The notes: generated from the sequence alone by a model not told the origin. Shown: positions 1 through 5,078, counted from the first letter of the stretch. The stretch is DNA of 6,306 nt from Halovenus sp. (GCA_028275145.1 JAQCNG010000328.1:1-6306); one strand, 5' to 3'. Numbers and translations: made by a program.

Positions 1-410
1 TGTCGTTTCTTGTAGTTCTGGAAGTCGGCCTGCTTGCGCCGGAGGCGGGACTCGAGGTCGTCGGCCCGGTCGGCCTGGTCGGCGCGTTCGGCGTCGACGC
101 GCCCGAGTGCCTCCCCCAGCACCGCCAGTGTGTGTGCGACGTGCTCGGACGACGCCGCCTCGACGGCCTCGTCGAGTCGGTCGCCCGGTTCGACCGCCGA
201 CGGTTCTACGAGACCGCTCTCGACGGCCCGGGCGACCACGCCCTCGCTGTCGGCCAGATCGAGCAGTTCCGGGTCCTCCACAGTCGCCTCGGCGGTTCCC
301 TCGACCGGAGCGTCGACTCCCTCGCCGGTCGCGTCGTCCGCCCCGCCGTCAGCACCCGACGTCTCCTCCACCTCACCCTCTCTGGTCTGTCTGTCGCCGG
401 AGTCGCTCAT
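1..410 (-). CDS. grpE: GrpE nucleotide-exchange factor, N-terminal part (gene continues past the left edge)
   Basis: GrpE releases ADP from the chaperone DnaK (Hsp70) and so resets its substrate cycle in the cytoplasm. Reading leftward from the ATG at 410-408 gives 136 open codons to the window edge. Residues 1-45 are acidic and low-complexity. Residues about 48-110 are predicted helical, and residues 110-136 look like a coiled coil. The last visible residues, RRKQADFQNYKKR (124-136), match the hallmark at the start of the GrpE dimer helix. The C-terminal beta domain that contacts DnaK is outside the window. In haloarchaea dnaK usually follows grpE, which would place it further left; this is inference. 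The start is supported by a TATA-like box 25-30 bases upstream and by the absence of a Shine-Dalgarno, implying a leaderless mRNA. The segment before the hallmark is long compared with bacterial GrpE. Confidence 0.9.
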   Translation of the reverse strand, partial: MSDSGDRQTREGEVEETSGADGGADDATGEGVDAPVEGTAEATVEDPELLDLADSEGVVARAVESGLVEPSAVEPGDRLDEAVEAASSEHVAHTLAVLGEALGRVDAERADQADRADDLESRLRRKQADFQNYKKR

Positions 411-433
411 ACTCGTGTGCAGGTCCTTTGCTG

Positions 434-441
434 ATAAAAAG
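434..441 (-). promoter_or_regulatory. TATA box of grpE
   Basis: On the minus strand the sequence is CTTTTTAT; its TTTTTA core lies exactly 30 to 25 bases before the grpE ATG. That spacing places transcription start at or very near the ATG, fitting a leaderless transcript. It is the only T-rich run in the surrounding GC-rich spacer. Confidence 0.65.
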
Positions 442-447
442 CGACCG

Positions 448-551
448 ACATCTGCTCGACTCCGGCCACGGTTGCCCATCCGTCTCGTGAACCTGGCCAA
501 CATCTGCTCGACTCCGGCCACAGTTGCCCATCCGTCTCGTGAACCTGGCCA
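448..551. repeat. 52-bp tandem duplication, two copies, upstream of grpE
   Basis: Copy 1 is 448-499 and copy 2 is 500-551, directly abutting. Both begin ACATCTGCTCGACTCCGG and end CGTCTCGTGAACCTGGCCA. They differ at one base, 470 (G) versus 522 (A). The period is not a multiple of three, so a coding role in one frame is unlikely. The array begins 7 bases beyond the grpE TATA box and could hold duplicated regulator sites, or simply be a recent slippage or recombination product. Confidence 0.95.
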
Positions 552-676
552 CCGTGTGCGAAACAGGGCCGGTCGACTCCCGCTCCCGCGCTGTCCGCAC
601 GCCGGCCGGTCGGTTCGCCCGTGCGGGCGTCGAGTGGGCGCTCGCACGCGGCCGCAGTCGACTGTACCAGTCTGGC

Positions 677-709
677 AGTCAGTTTCGTATACTCCGGAAA
701 GTCAGTTTC
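677..709. repeat. Direct repeat AGTCAGTTTC, two copies 23 bp apart
   Basis: Exact 10-mers occupy 677-686 and 700-709. A start-to-start distance of 23 bp is roughly two helical turns, and the second copy overlaps the presumed promoter hexamer of the MBL hydrolase. The layout could suit two regulator molecules on one DNA face. No known motif was recognised, so this remains an observation. Confidence 0.5.
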
Positions 710-712
710 AAG
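703..712 (+). promoter_or_regulatory. Probable core promoter of the MBL hydrolase
   Basis: The sequence CAGTTTCAAG puts the hexamer TTCAAG 30 to 25 bases before the ATG at 737, the same register as the TATA boxes of grpE, phnD and purK in this window. The hexamer itself is a poor TATA match, so the call rests on position and on its recurrence before the gene at 4854. Confidence 0.4.
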
Positions 713-736
713 CCGGGCGCAGACGAGAGCGTAGAT

Positions 737-1348
737 ATGGAGGTACAGAACGTCACGGCGGATGCAGAGGTGTTCACGTGCAACGCGTATCTCGTGTCAG
801 GGGCCGAACCGACACTGGTCGATGCAGGCGCGATGTCGGGCGTGGTCGATGTCGTCCGCGAGCACACGGACGAACTCTCGCGGGTGGTGTTGACCCACCA
901 GCACGGCGACCACGTCGGCGAACTTGACGCCGTGCTGTCGGCGTTCGACCCGGACCTGTACGCCTACGGCGACCATCCCGAGCGCACGCACACGCTCCAG
1001 GACGGGCAGGAACTCACCGTCGGAGCGGAGGCCTTCGAGGTGGTGTACACACCCGGCCACGCCGACGACCACGTCTCGCTCGTCGGTGAGGGGGCGCTGT
1101 TCTCGGGTGACGTGGTCGTCTACAACGACGGGGCCTTCGACGACGGCAGTTTCGGACGCACCGACTACCCCGGCCAGTCCCGCGAGCAACTCGTCGAGAG
1201 CATCGAGCATCTGCTCGACCGGCTCCCCGGGAGCGTCGACCGGCTGTACGCCGGCCACGGCGACGTCTACAGGGGCGACGTGCGCGGGGTCGTCGAGCGG
1301 GCACTCGAGCGGGCACGGCGGCGCGAACCGAAGTACCCCGACGAGTGA
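737..1348 (+). CDS. Metallo-beta-lactamase-fold hydrolase (glyoxalase II-like)
   Basis: A 203-residue single-domain, cytoplasmic MBL-fold protein. The metal ligands of the family are all visible: HQHGDH at 54-59 (the HxHxDH motif), His108 in PGHADDH, the bridging Asp125 in FSGD, and His174 in AGHGD. This pattern is typical of hydrolases that cleave thioesters, lactones or similar bonds with two metal ions. The substrate cannot be told from sequence. The start at 737 is chosen because residue 1 leads straight into the first beta strands (MEVQNVTADAEVFTCNAYLV); an upstream TTG at 524 would add 71 unrelated residues and start inside a tandem repeat. There is no Shine-Dalgarno upstream; GGAGGT occurs just after the A of the ATG and so is inside the gene. 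It stands alone, divergent from grpE and 155 bases before phnD, so a shared role with either is not implied. Confidence 0.92.
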   Translation: MEVQNVTADAEVFTCNAYLVSGAEPTLVDAGAMSGVVDVVREHTDELSRVVLTHQHGDHVGELDAVLSAFDPDLYAYGDHPERTHTLQDGQELTVGAEAFEVVYTPGHADDHVSLVGEGALFSGDVVVYNDGAFDDGSFGRTDYPGQSREQLVESIEHLLDRLPGSVDRLYAGHGDVYRGDVRGVVERALERARRREPKYPDE

Positions 1349-1381
1349 GCGGCCACCGGTCCGGGGTAGAATATAGACCAG

Positions 1382-1395
1382 TATAGATATCTATA
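1382..1395. promoter_or_regulatory. Perfect 14-bp palindrome TATAGATATCTATA
   Basis: The palindrome is exact over all 14 bases and lies 109-122 bases upstream of the phnD start. It is embedded in further TATA-like sequence (ATATAGA at 1371-1377 and TATATAC at 1393-1399). It may be an operator for a dimeric regulator or a second, distal promoter giving a phnD transcript with a leader of roughly 85 bases. Neither can be decided from sequence alone. Confidence 0.5.
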
Positions 1396-1468
1396 TACCG
1401 CACACAACCAGTAATAGGACGATAGTGGAACAGGCTGGAAACAGTTGGCACAGACGTTCAGACACCAA

Positions 1469-1484
1469 AACTATTATAGTAGTT
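1469..1484 (+). promoter_or_regulatory. phnD TATA box within a 16-bp near-palindrome
   Basis: The sequence AACTATTATAGTAGTT contains TTATAG at 30 to 25 bases before the phnD ATG, so a leaderless transcript is expected. The preceding CACCAAAA is a plausible BRE-like flank. Seven of the eight symmetric base pairs match (only T1474/G1479 fails), so the TATA box may double as an operator where a repressor would block TBP binding. Confidence 0.7.
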
Positions 1485-1503
1485 CTTCACCCATCAACAA
1501 CCG

Positions 1504-2634
1504 ATGCCAGAACAAGGGGCGAACGGACGGTTCACCCGGCGTCGTTTTCTAACTGCAACGGGCGTAGCAACCACAGCGGCCGTCGCGGGTTGTCTCGGAG
1601 GTGGTGACGACGGTGGAATCGACTTCGTACTGAACCCTGCCGAGGAGTCAGTCGACATCGAGGCACAGTACCAGCCACTGTTCAACGAGATCGAAGACGA
1701 GTTCGATGTCACGATGAACGGTCTCCAGACGGCGAGTTACGCGGGAACGGTCGAGGAGATCGAGGCCGCCGGCGACGGCGACCGGGTGTACGCGGACACC
1801 TCTCCGAGCGCAGTGCCGCGACTCGGCGACTCGGCCGACGTGGTCGGACTCCGCGTGGCCTTCGGTGCGGAGAAGTACTTCAGCCTGATGGTGACCCGGC
1901 CCGACACCGGTATCGAGAGCCTCTCGGACCTCGAGGGCGAGGACGTGGCGACCCAGAACGTCTCCTCGCTGTCGGGCGGTATCGCGCCGTTCTGGATGCT
2001 CCAGGAGCAGGGTGGGCTCGACATCGGTGACGCACCCGACGGTGGGAGTGCCGGTGACTTCAACTGGGTGCAGGCCGACGCACACGATACCGCGGTCAAC
2101 AGCGTGGTCAACGGCGACGTGGCCGCGTGTGGCGCTGGTGCGTTCGTCACGGTCGAACACGTTCCGGAGGACCAGATTCTGAACGCCGAGAACGGGCAGG
2201 AACTGGCCGACATCTCGCCGGACTTCGCGGACGCCGGTACGGCAGACCCGGAGCTCCAGTTGCTGAAGATCTCGCCGTCGCTCCCCCGTGCACCCATCCT
2301 GGCAAACGCCGGCTGGGACGACGACCTGCGTCAGGATATCGACGAGTTCATGCTCAACGCCGAGCGGAGCGAGTTCCAGCACGACGGGTTCGAACTGGCC
2401 GACGAACTCGGGGCCGACCTGCCCGACGAGATGCTCGAGGACTACAACGGTGACGGGGTGGCCGACAACCCCCAGGAAGCCTACGGCCTGAGCGACGCAC
2501 AGATGGAAGACTGGCAGCAGTTCCAGGACAACGAGCTGTGGTTCAGCGGTGTCACCGAGGGGACCGCCGAGGACTACGAGCCGATCAACCAGTTCGCCAG
2601 CGCCATTGGTCTCGACCTCAGCAACGTCTCGTGA
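1504..2634 (+). CDS. phnD: PhnD-type substrate-binding lipoprotein of an ABC importer
   Basis: A 376-residue extracellular binding protein that would deliver phosphonate or a related oxyanion (phosphate, phosphite) to the permease PhnE. Residues 11-30 form a Tat signal (TRRRFLTAT, then an Ala/Val-rich stretch) ending in a lipobox AGC with Cys30 as the lipid anchor; the Gly/Asp linker LGGGDDGG follows. Family landmarks are SPSAV near 100-104, the lobe-2 strand GAEKYFSLMV (121-130), IESLSDLEGEDVATQNVSSLSGG (split over 137-159; the SxSGG type loop commonly contacts the anion), VNGDVAACGAGA (202-212) and KISPSLPRAPI (255-265). Residues 313-321 read DYNGDGVAD, similar to a calcium-binding loop and unexpected in this family. 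The start is fixed by the promoter spacing and the intact Tat signal. It is the first gene of phnDCE. The family call is firm; the exact ligand is not. Confidence 0.9.
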   Translation: MPEQGANGRFTRRRFLTATGVATTAAVAGCLGGGDDGGIDFVLNPAEESVDIEAQYQPLFNEIEDEFDVTMNGLQTASYAGTVEEIEAAGDGDRVYADTSPSAVPRLGDSADVVGLRVAFGAEKYFSLMVTRPDTGIESLSDLEGEDVATQNVSSLSGGIAPFWMLQEQGGLDIGDAPDGGSAGDFNWVQADAHDTAVNSVVNGDVAACGAGAFVTVEHVPEDQILNAENGQELADISPDFADAGTADPELQLLKISPSLPRAPILANAGWDDDLRQDIDEFMLNAERSEFQHDGFELADELGADLPDEMLEDYNGDGVADNPQEAYGLSDAQMEDWQQFQDNELWFSGVTEGTAEDYEPINQFASAIGLDLSNVS

Positions 2635-2641
2635 CGACTGT

Positions 2642-2666
2642 ATCGAGCTGAGAACCACTCATCGAT
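2642..2666 (+). other. Intercistronic RNA hairpin between phnD and phnC
   Basis: Bases 2642-2646 (ATCGA) pair with 2662-2666 (TCGAT), and 2649-2652 (TGAG) pair with 2658-2661 (CTCA). This gives nine base pairs, a two-base bulge (GC, 2647-2648) and a five-base loop AACCA. It starts 8 bases after the phnD stop. Such hairpins behind binding-protein genes can protect upstream mRNA and raise the amount of binding protein over ATPase and permease; here that role is inference. There is no T-run behind it, so it is not a standard terminator. Confidence 0.5.
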
Positions 2667-2685
2667 TACACCAGCGTAACAGAGA

Positions 2686-3468
2686 ATGAAAAAGATAGTC
2701 GTCGACGGGGTCACAAAGACGTTCGGAGACACCGTCGCGCTCGACAACGTTTCGTTCGAAGTTCCAGCCGGAGAGTTCGTCGCGATTCTCGGGGTCTCAG
2801 GTTCGGGCAAATCGACGTTGCTCCGCTGCATGTCTGCACTCACCGAGCCGACGGAGGGTGAGATAATCATCGACGAGGAGCCGATGGTCACGCCTCGCCC
2901 CGAGGTTGCCATGATCTTCCAGCAGCACAACATCATCGGAGATATGACCGCCTACTCGAACGCGCTGTCGGGTGCCATCCACGAGGCTGGGCTCGTCGAG
3001 AGCATCTTCCAGCTTCAGGACCGCGACGAGAAAGAGCGTGCGCTGGAGGCGCTCGACACTGTTGGCCTTCTCGACGAGGCCCAGAAGAAGGCCCGCCGGA
3101 TGAGCGGCGGCCAGCAACAGCGTGTCGGCATCGCTCGGGCGCTCGTCCAGCGACCGACAGTGTTGCTGGCCGACGAACCGGTGGCCAGTCTCGACCCGGG
3201 GAGTGCACAGGACGTGATGCGGTATCTCCAGCACGCCGCCGAACAGCGTGACCTCACCACGTTCATCAGCCTCCACCAGGTGAACATCGCACGGAAGTTC
3301 GGCCAGCGGTTCATCGGACTCCGGGACGGACAGAAGGTGTTCGACGGCTACCGCGACGAGCTCACAATCGACGCTGTCGACAAGATATACGGCGACATCG
3401 ACACGGAGGGGATGTTCGTCAGACCCGACAGCGAACCCGACGGGAGCCCAACGGAGGTTGCGCGATGA
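2686..3468 (+). CDS. phnC: PhnC-type ABC transporter ATPase
   Basis: A 260-residue cytoplasmic ATPase that would energise uptake through PhnE. All nucleotide-binding motifs are intact: Walker A GVSGSGKST (36-44), Q-loop Gln79 in IFQQHNII, signature MSGGQQQR (139-146), Walker B VLLADEP (159-165), D-loop SLD (168-170) and switch His197 in SLHQVN. The FQQHN Q-loop and the SLHQVNIARKFGQR segment resemble the phosphonate-importer ATPases rather than PstB. The length is usual for the family, with a short hydrophilic tail after about residue 240. The gene follows phnD by 51 bases without its own clear TATA box or Shine-Dalgarno, so it is probably cotranscribed. Its TGA overlaps the phnE ATG. Confidence 0.95.
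   Translation: MKKIVVDGVTKTFGDTVALDNVSFEVPAGEFVAILGVSGSGKSTLLRCMSALTEPTEGEIIIDEEPMVTPRPEVAMIFQQHNIIGDMTAYSNALSGAIHEAGLVESIFQLQDRDEKERALEALDTVGLLDEAQKKARRMSGGQQQRVGIARALVQRPTVLLADEPVASLDPGSAQDVMRYLQHAAEQRDLTTFISLHQVNIARKFGQRFIGLRDGQKVFDGYRDELTIDAVDKIYGDIDTEGMFVRPDSEPDGSPTEVAR
3453..3458 (+). promoter_or_regulatory. Shine-Dalgarno GGAGGT for phnE
   Basis: GGAGGT ends 6 bases before the phnE ATG and lies inside the last codons of phnC. It is the only strong, well-placed ribosome-binding site seen in the window. It supports the ATG at 3465 as the start and fits an internal operon gene, in contrast to the leaderless first genes. Confidence 0.75.
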
Positions 3469-4619
3469 CCGGCCGGGACGGGGAGCCAACCGAACCGGTC
3501 GCCGACGGCGGTACCGAGGACCCAGCGCCCGACGGCGGTGTCGAGGACGCAACGGCCGAGGGCGAGGCTCCGCTGGAGACGGGCGGGACGGTCCAGAGCG
3601 ACATCGAGCGGGCGGAACTGAGCATCAAAGAGCAGTTCGAGAACATCCGACAGACCCGCCGACGGCGCGCAGTCGGGTGGGTTGCTCTGCTGGGTGTTCT
3701 TGGGTACCTGCTGGGTCAGGGGATGGCCGCGACGGAGATGATTCGGCCCGAACTCCGGTGGAGCGCCTTCGCGGACGCACTGACCCAGTACTTCCCGGTA
3801 ACGTCGTTCGGCGGTGTGCCCTTTATCGACTTCGGGCAGTACTACGAGTTCATCGTCGAACTCAATCTGCTGTACGACCCCTCGGTCGGTGACCTGTTGC
3901 TCCAGTGGCCCCCCGATTTCTGGGCGTTTTTCGTCGAGGAACTGGGTATGTTCACCATCTTCGGTGAGGCCGGAATCACGCTCTCGATGGGGTTCGTCGG
4001 GACCATCATCGGGTTTCCTCTGGCGCTTGTGTTCAGCATCCTCGCCTCGGAGCGTGTCACCCCCTTCCCGTTCAACTTCATCTTCCGTGCGGTGATGTCG
4101 TTTATCCGGGCGATCCCGGCGATTGTCTGGGCGCTCATCTTCGTGCCGCTGGCGTCGCTCGGTCCGGTGCCGGCGACACTCGCTATCGGACTCAACACGG
4201 TCGGTAATCTCGGTCGCCTGTTCGTCGAGGACCTCGAGGAACTCGAGGAGGGTCCGATCGAGGCGATGCAGACCACCGGCGCGAGCAAGCCACAGATAAT
4301 CTTCTTCGGCATGCTGAGCCAGGTGAAAACCTCGTTCATCGCGTGGACGCTGTACATCTTCGAGATCAACGTCCGGTCGGCGGTGACCGTCGGTGTCATC
4401 GGGGCCGGTGGACTCGGCTCCGTCGTCAACGCACAGCGTGGCCAGTTCGAGTACACCAACATGATGGCGACGCTGCTGTGTATCTTCATCCTCATCATGG
4501 CCGTGGAGATATTCAGTCAGCGTCTCCGTGCCCGCCTGCGCTCCGACGAGGAAAAGCGCGGTTGGTGGGAACTCGTCACCGGGTTCCCCCAGCGGATGGC
4601 CGAGTCCGCGATGCGCTGA
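3465..4619 (+). CDS. phnE: PhnE-type ABC transporter permease
   Basis: A 384-residue inner-membrane permease forming the translocation path for the PhnD ligand. Residues 1-66 are hydrophilic and acidic, with a short internal repeat (DGGTEDP / DGGVEDA, about 14-29), then the basic cluster RQTRRRR (62-68), which should face the cytoplasm. Likely membrane segments lie near 69-90, 164-193, 206-230, 233-253, 290-320 and 332-352. The EAA coupling loop that docks on PhnC is at 262-290: EGPIEAMQTTGASK, then IIFFGML. VGVIGAGGLGSVVNA (309-323) is a typical phosphonate-permease segment. A loop of about 70 residues between the first two segments and the acidic N-terminus make it longer than typical bacterial PhnE, about 260-280 residues. 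It starts by ATGA overlap with phnC, implying translational coupling. It is the last gene of the operon; no C-P lyase gene follows. Confidence 0.94.
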   Translation: MTGRDGEPTEPVADGGTEDPAPDGGVEDATAEGEAPLETGGTVQSDIERAELSIKEQFENIRQTRRRRAVGWVALLGVLGYLLGQGMAATEMIRPELRWSAFADALTQYFPVTSFGGVPFIDFGQYYEFIVELNLLYDPSVGDLLLQWPPDFWAFFVEELGMFTIFGEAGITLSMGFVGTIIGFPLALVFSILASERVTPFPFNFIFRAVMSFIRAIPAIVWALIFVPLASLGPVPATLAIGLNTVGNLGRLFVEDLEELEEGPIEAMQTTGASKPQIIFFGMLSQVKTSFIAWTLYIFEINVRSAVTVGVIGAGGLGSVVNAQRGQFEYTNMMATLLCIFILIMAVEIFSQRLRARLRSDEEKRGWWELVTGFPQRMAESAMR

Positions 4620-4666
4620 CCCCGGCATCCCCGACGTTCGACTCTCCGTTGACCTACCGGAGGCCA

Positions 4667-4724
4667 CTCTGCTCACCAAAGCCTGTCGAACTCCCCGAGC
4701 GTCGCTCTGCTCGCCGGAGCCTGT
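4667..4724. repeat. Imperfect 20-bp direct repeat, period 38 bp
   Basis: CTCTGCTCACCAAAGCCTGT at 4667-4686 and CTCTGCTCGCCGGAGCCTGT at 4705-4724 match at 17 of 20 positions. The three differences are all A to G. The bases between them match only weakly, so any original duplication has decayed. Function unknown. Confidence 0.65.
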
Positions 4725-4819
4725 TCACTTACCTCCGATTACTACTCGCCACGGCAGAACCAGCCCAGATACGTCTCCGTCTGGCAGAGCTCTGTTGTTC
4801 ACATCTGATAATCGGGGAA

Positions 4820-4829
4820 CAGATTCAAG
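4820..4829 (+). promoter_or_regulatory. Probable core promoter of the small acidic gene
   Basis: CAGATTCAAG places TTCAAG 30 to 25 bases before the ATG at 4854. It matches the element before the MBL hydrolase (CAGTTTCAAG) at 9 of 10 positions and at the identical distance. It is followed by the direct repeat GTCAAC at 4829-4834 and 4839-4844, one helical turn apart, which could be an operator. No Shine-Dalgarno is present. Confidence 0.4.
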
Positions 4830-4853
4830 TCAACTCTGGTCAACAACAGACAC

Positions 4854-5078
4854 ATGGGTGTCGAGCAGACAGTCGAGGACATTGACCGGAGGCTGGCAAC
4901 AGCGTTTGGCCTGTACGCGCTGACCGACGCCAGTCTCCACGAGGCGGCAGCAGTCTCCGACGTGACGACGCTCGAACTCGAGATGGCAATCGAGGAGGCC
5001 GGCCTCGGGGAGGCGGTCGACCTCGATACGGAGGGTGATGTCTCCGAGACAATCGACGACCTGCTCGACGACAGCTAG
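4854..5078 (+). CDS. Small acidic protein with possible UPF0175-like helix-turn-helix
   Basis: A 74-residue soluble protein with 21 Asp/Glu, only two Arg and no Lys. Residues about 20-51 (LYALTDASLHEAAAV, then ELEMAIEEAGL) follow the pattern of the UPF0175 family and related small helix-turn-helix proteins: a Ser-Leu turn, an Ala-Ala helix, a second helix and a Gly-Leu end. Some UPF0175 proteins act as antitoxins, but no toxin gene is adjacent here. Its strong negative charge argues against simple DNA binding unless partners or high salt help, so a protein-protein role is also possible. The C-terminal 20 residues are acidic and probably helical. The start is supported by promoter-like spacing. 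It converges on purK, sharing the stop-codon bases. The gene is likely real; the family assignment is tentative. Confidence 0.72.
   Translation: MGVEQTVEDIDRRLATAFGLYALTDASLHEAAAVSDVTTLELEMAIEEAGLGEAVDLDTEGDVSETIDDLLDDS

Larger units (their letters stand above)
411..736. other. Divergent intergenic region between grpE and the MBL hydrolase
   Basis: No gene is supported in these 326 bases. From left to right the region holds the grpE TATA box (434-441), the 52-bp tandem duplication (448-551), a GC-rich stretch with a short inverted repeat CGCCCG-TG-CGGGCG (616-629), a 10-bp palindrome CAGTCGACTG (655-664), a 10-bp direct repeat AGTCAGTTTC at 677-686 and 700-709, and the probable hydrolase promoter (703-712). 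An open frame runs through the region in phase with the hydrolase, but it would need a TTG start inside the tandem repeat and encodes Arg/Ser-rich sequence unrelated to the MBL fold. Confidence 0.75.
1349..1503. other. AT-rich regulatory spacer before the phn operon
   Basis: These 155 bases contain no gene. Their AT content is far above that of the flanking genes, with clusters at 1368-1397 and 1467-1487, each carrying a palindrome. The first is close behind the hydrolase stop and the second is the phnD core promoter. No convincing poly-T terminator for the hydrolase was seen. Confidence 0.7.
4620..4853. other. Spacer between phnE and the small acidic gene
   Basis: No gene is supported in these 234 bases. 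The region holds a 20-bp imperfect direct repeat (4667-4686 and 4705-4724), a weak hairpin CCAGA / TCTGG (4765-4769 with 4780-4784) followed by the 10-bp palindrome CAGAGCTCTG (4785-4794) and TTGTTC, and the promoter region of the next gene. The hairpin, palindrome and TTGTTC might end phnDCE transcription, but the T-run is poor and it lies about 145 bases after the stop. Confidence 0.6.

Noticed and set aside
448..551. CRISPR array
   Set aside because: There are only two copies, directly abutting with no spacers and no cas genes.
373..600. Short minus-strand frame crossing the tandem repeat
   Set aside because: The 52-bp period shifts frame between copies, the frame overlaps the grpE start and TATA box, and no protein feature supports it.
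616..629. CGCCCG-TG-CGGGCG as a terminator hairpin
   Set aside because: The loop of two bases is too small, there is no T-run, and such short symmetric GC runs are common by chance in this composition.
524..736. In-frame upstream extension of the MBL hydrolase from a TTG
   Set aside because: It starts inside the 52-bp tandem repeat, encodes Arg-rich sequence foreign to the MBL fold, and the ATG at 737 begins directly at the first conserved strand.
1648..2658. Antisense open frame of 336 codons opposite phnD
   Set aside because: It shows no recognisable domain and is explained by codon bias of the GC-rich phnD gene, which carries a signal peptide and family motifs.
3348..4679. Long antisense open frame of 443 codons opposite phnE
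   Set aside because: Its composition (Arg, Asp, Gly, His-rich low complexity) is typical of the reverse of GC-rich acidic genes, and phnE on the other strand has clear family motifs.
4854..5078. Toxin-antitoxin module
   Set aside because: The small protein has a UPF0175-like pattern, but no toxin gene lies next to it: purK is convergent downstream and phnE is 234 bases upstream.
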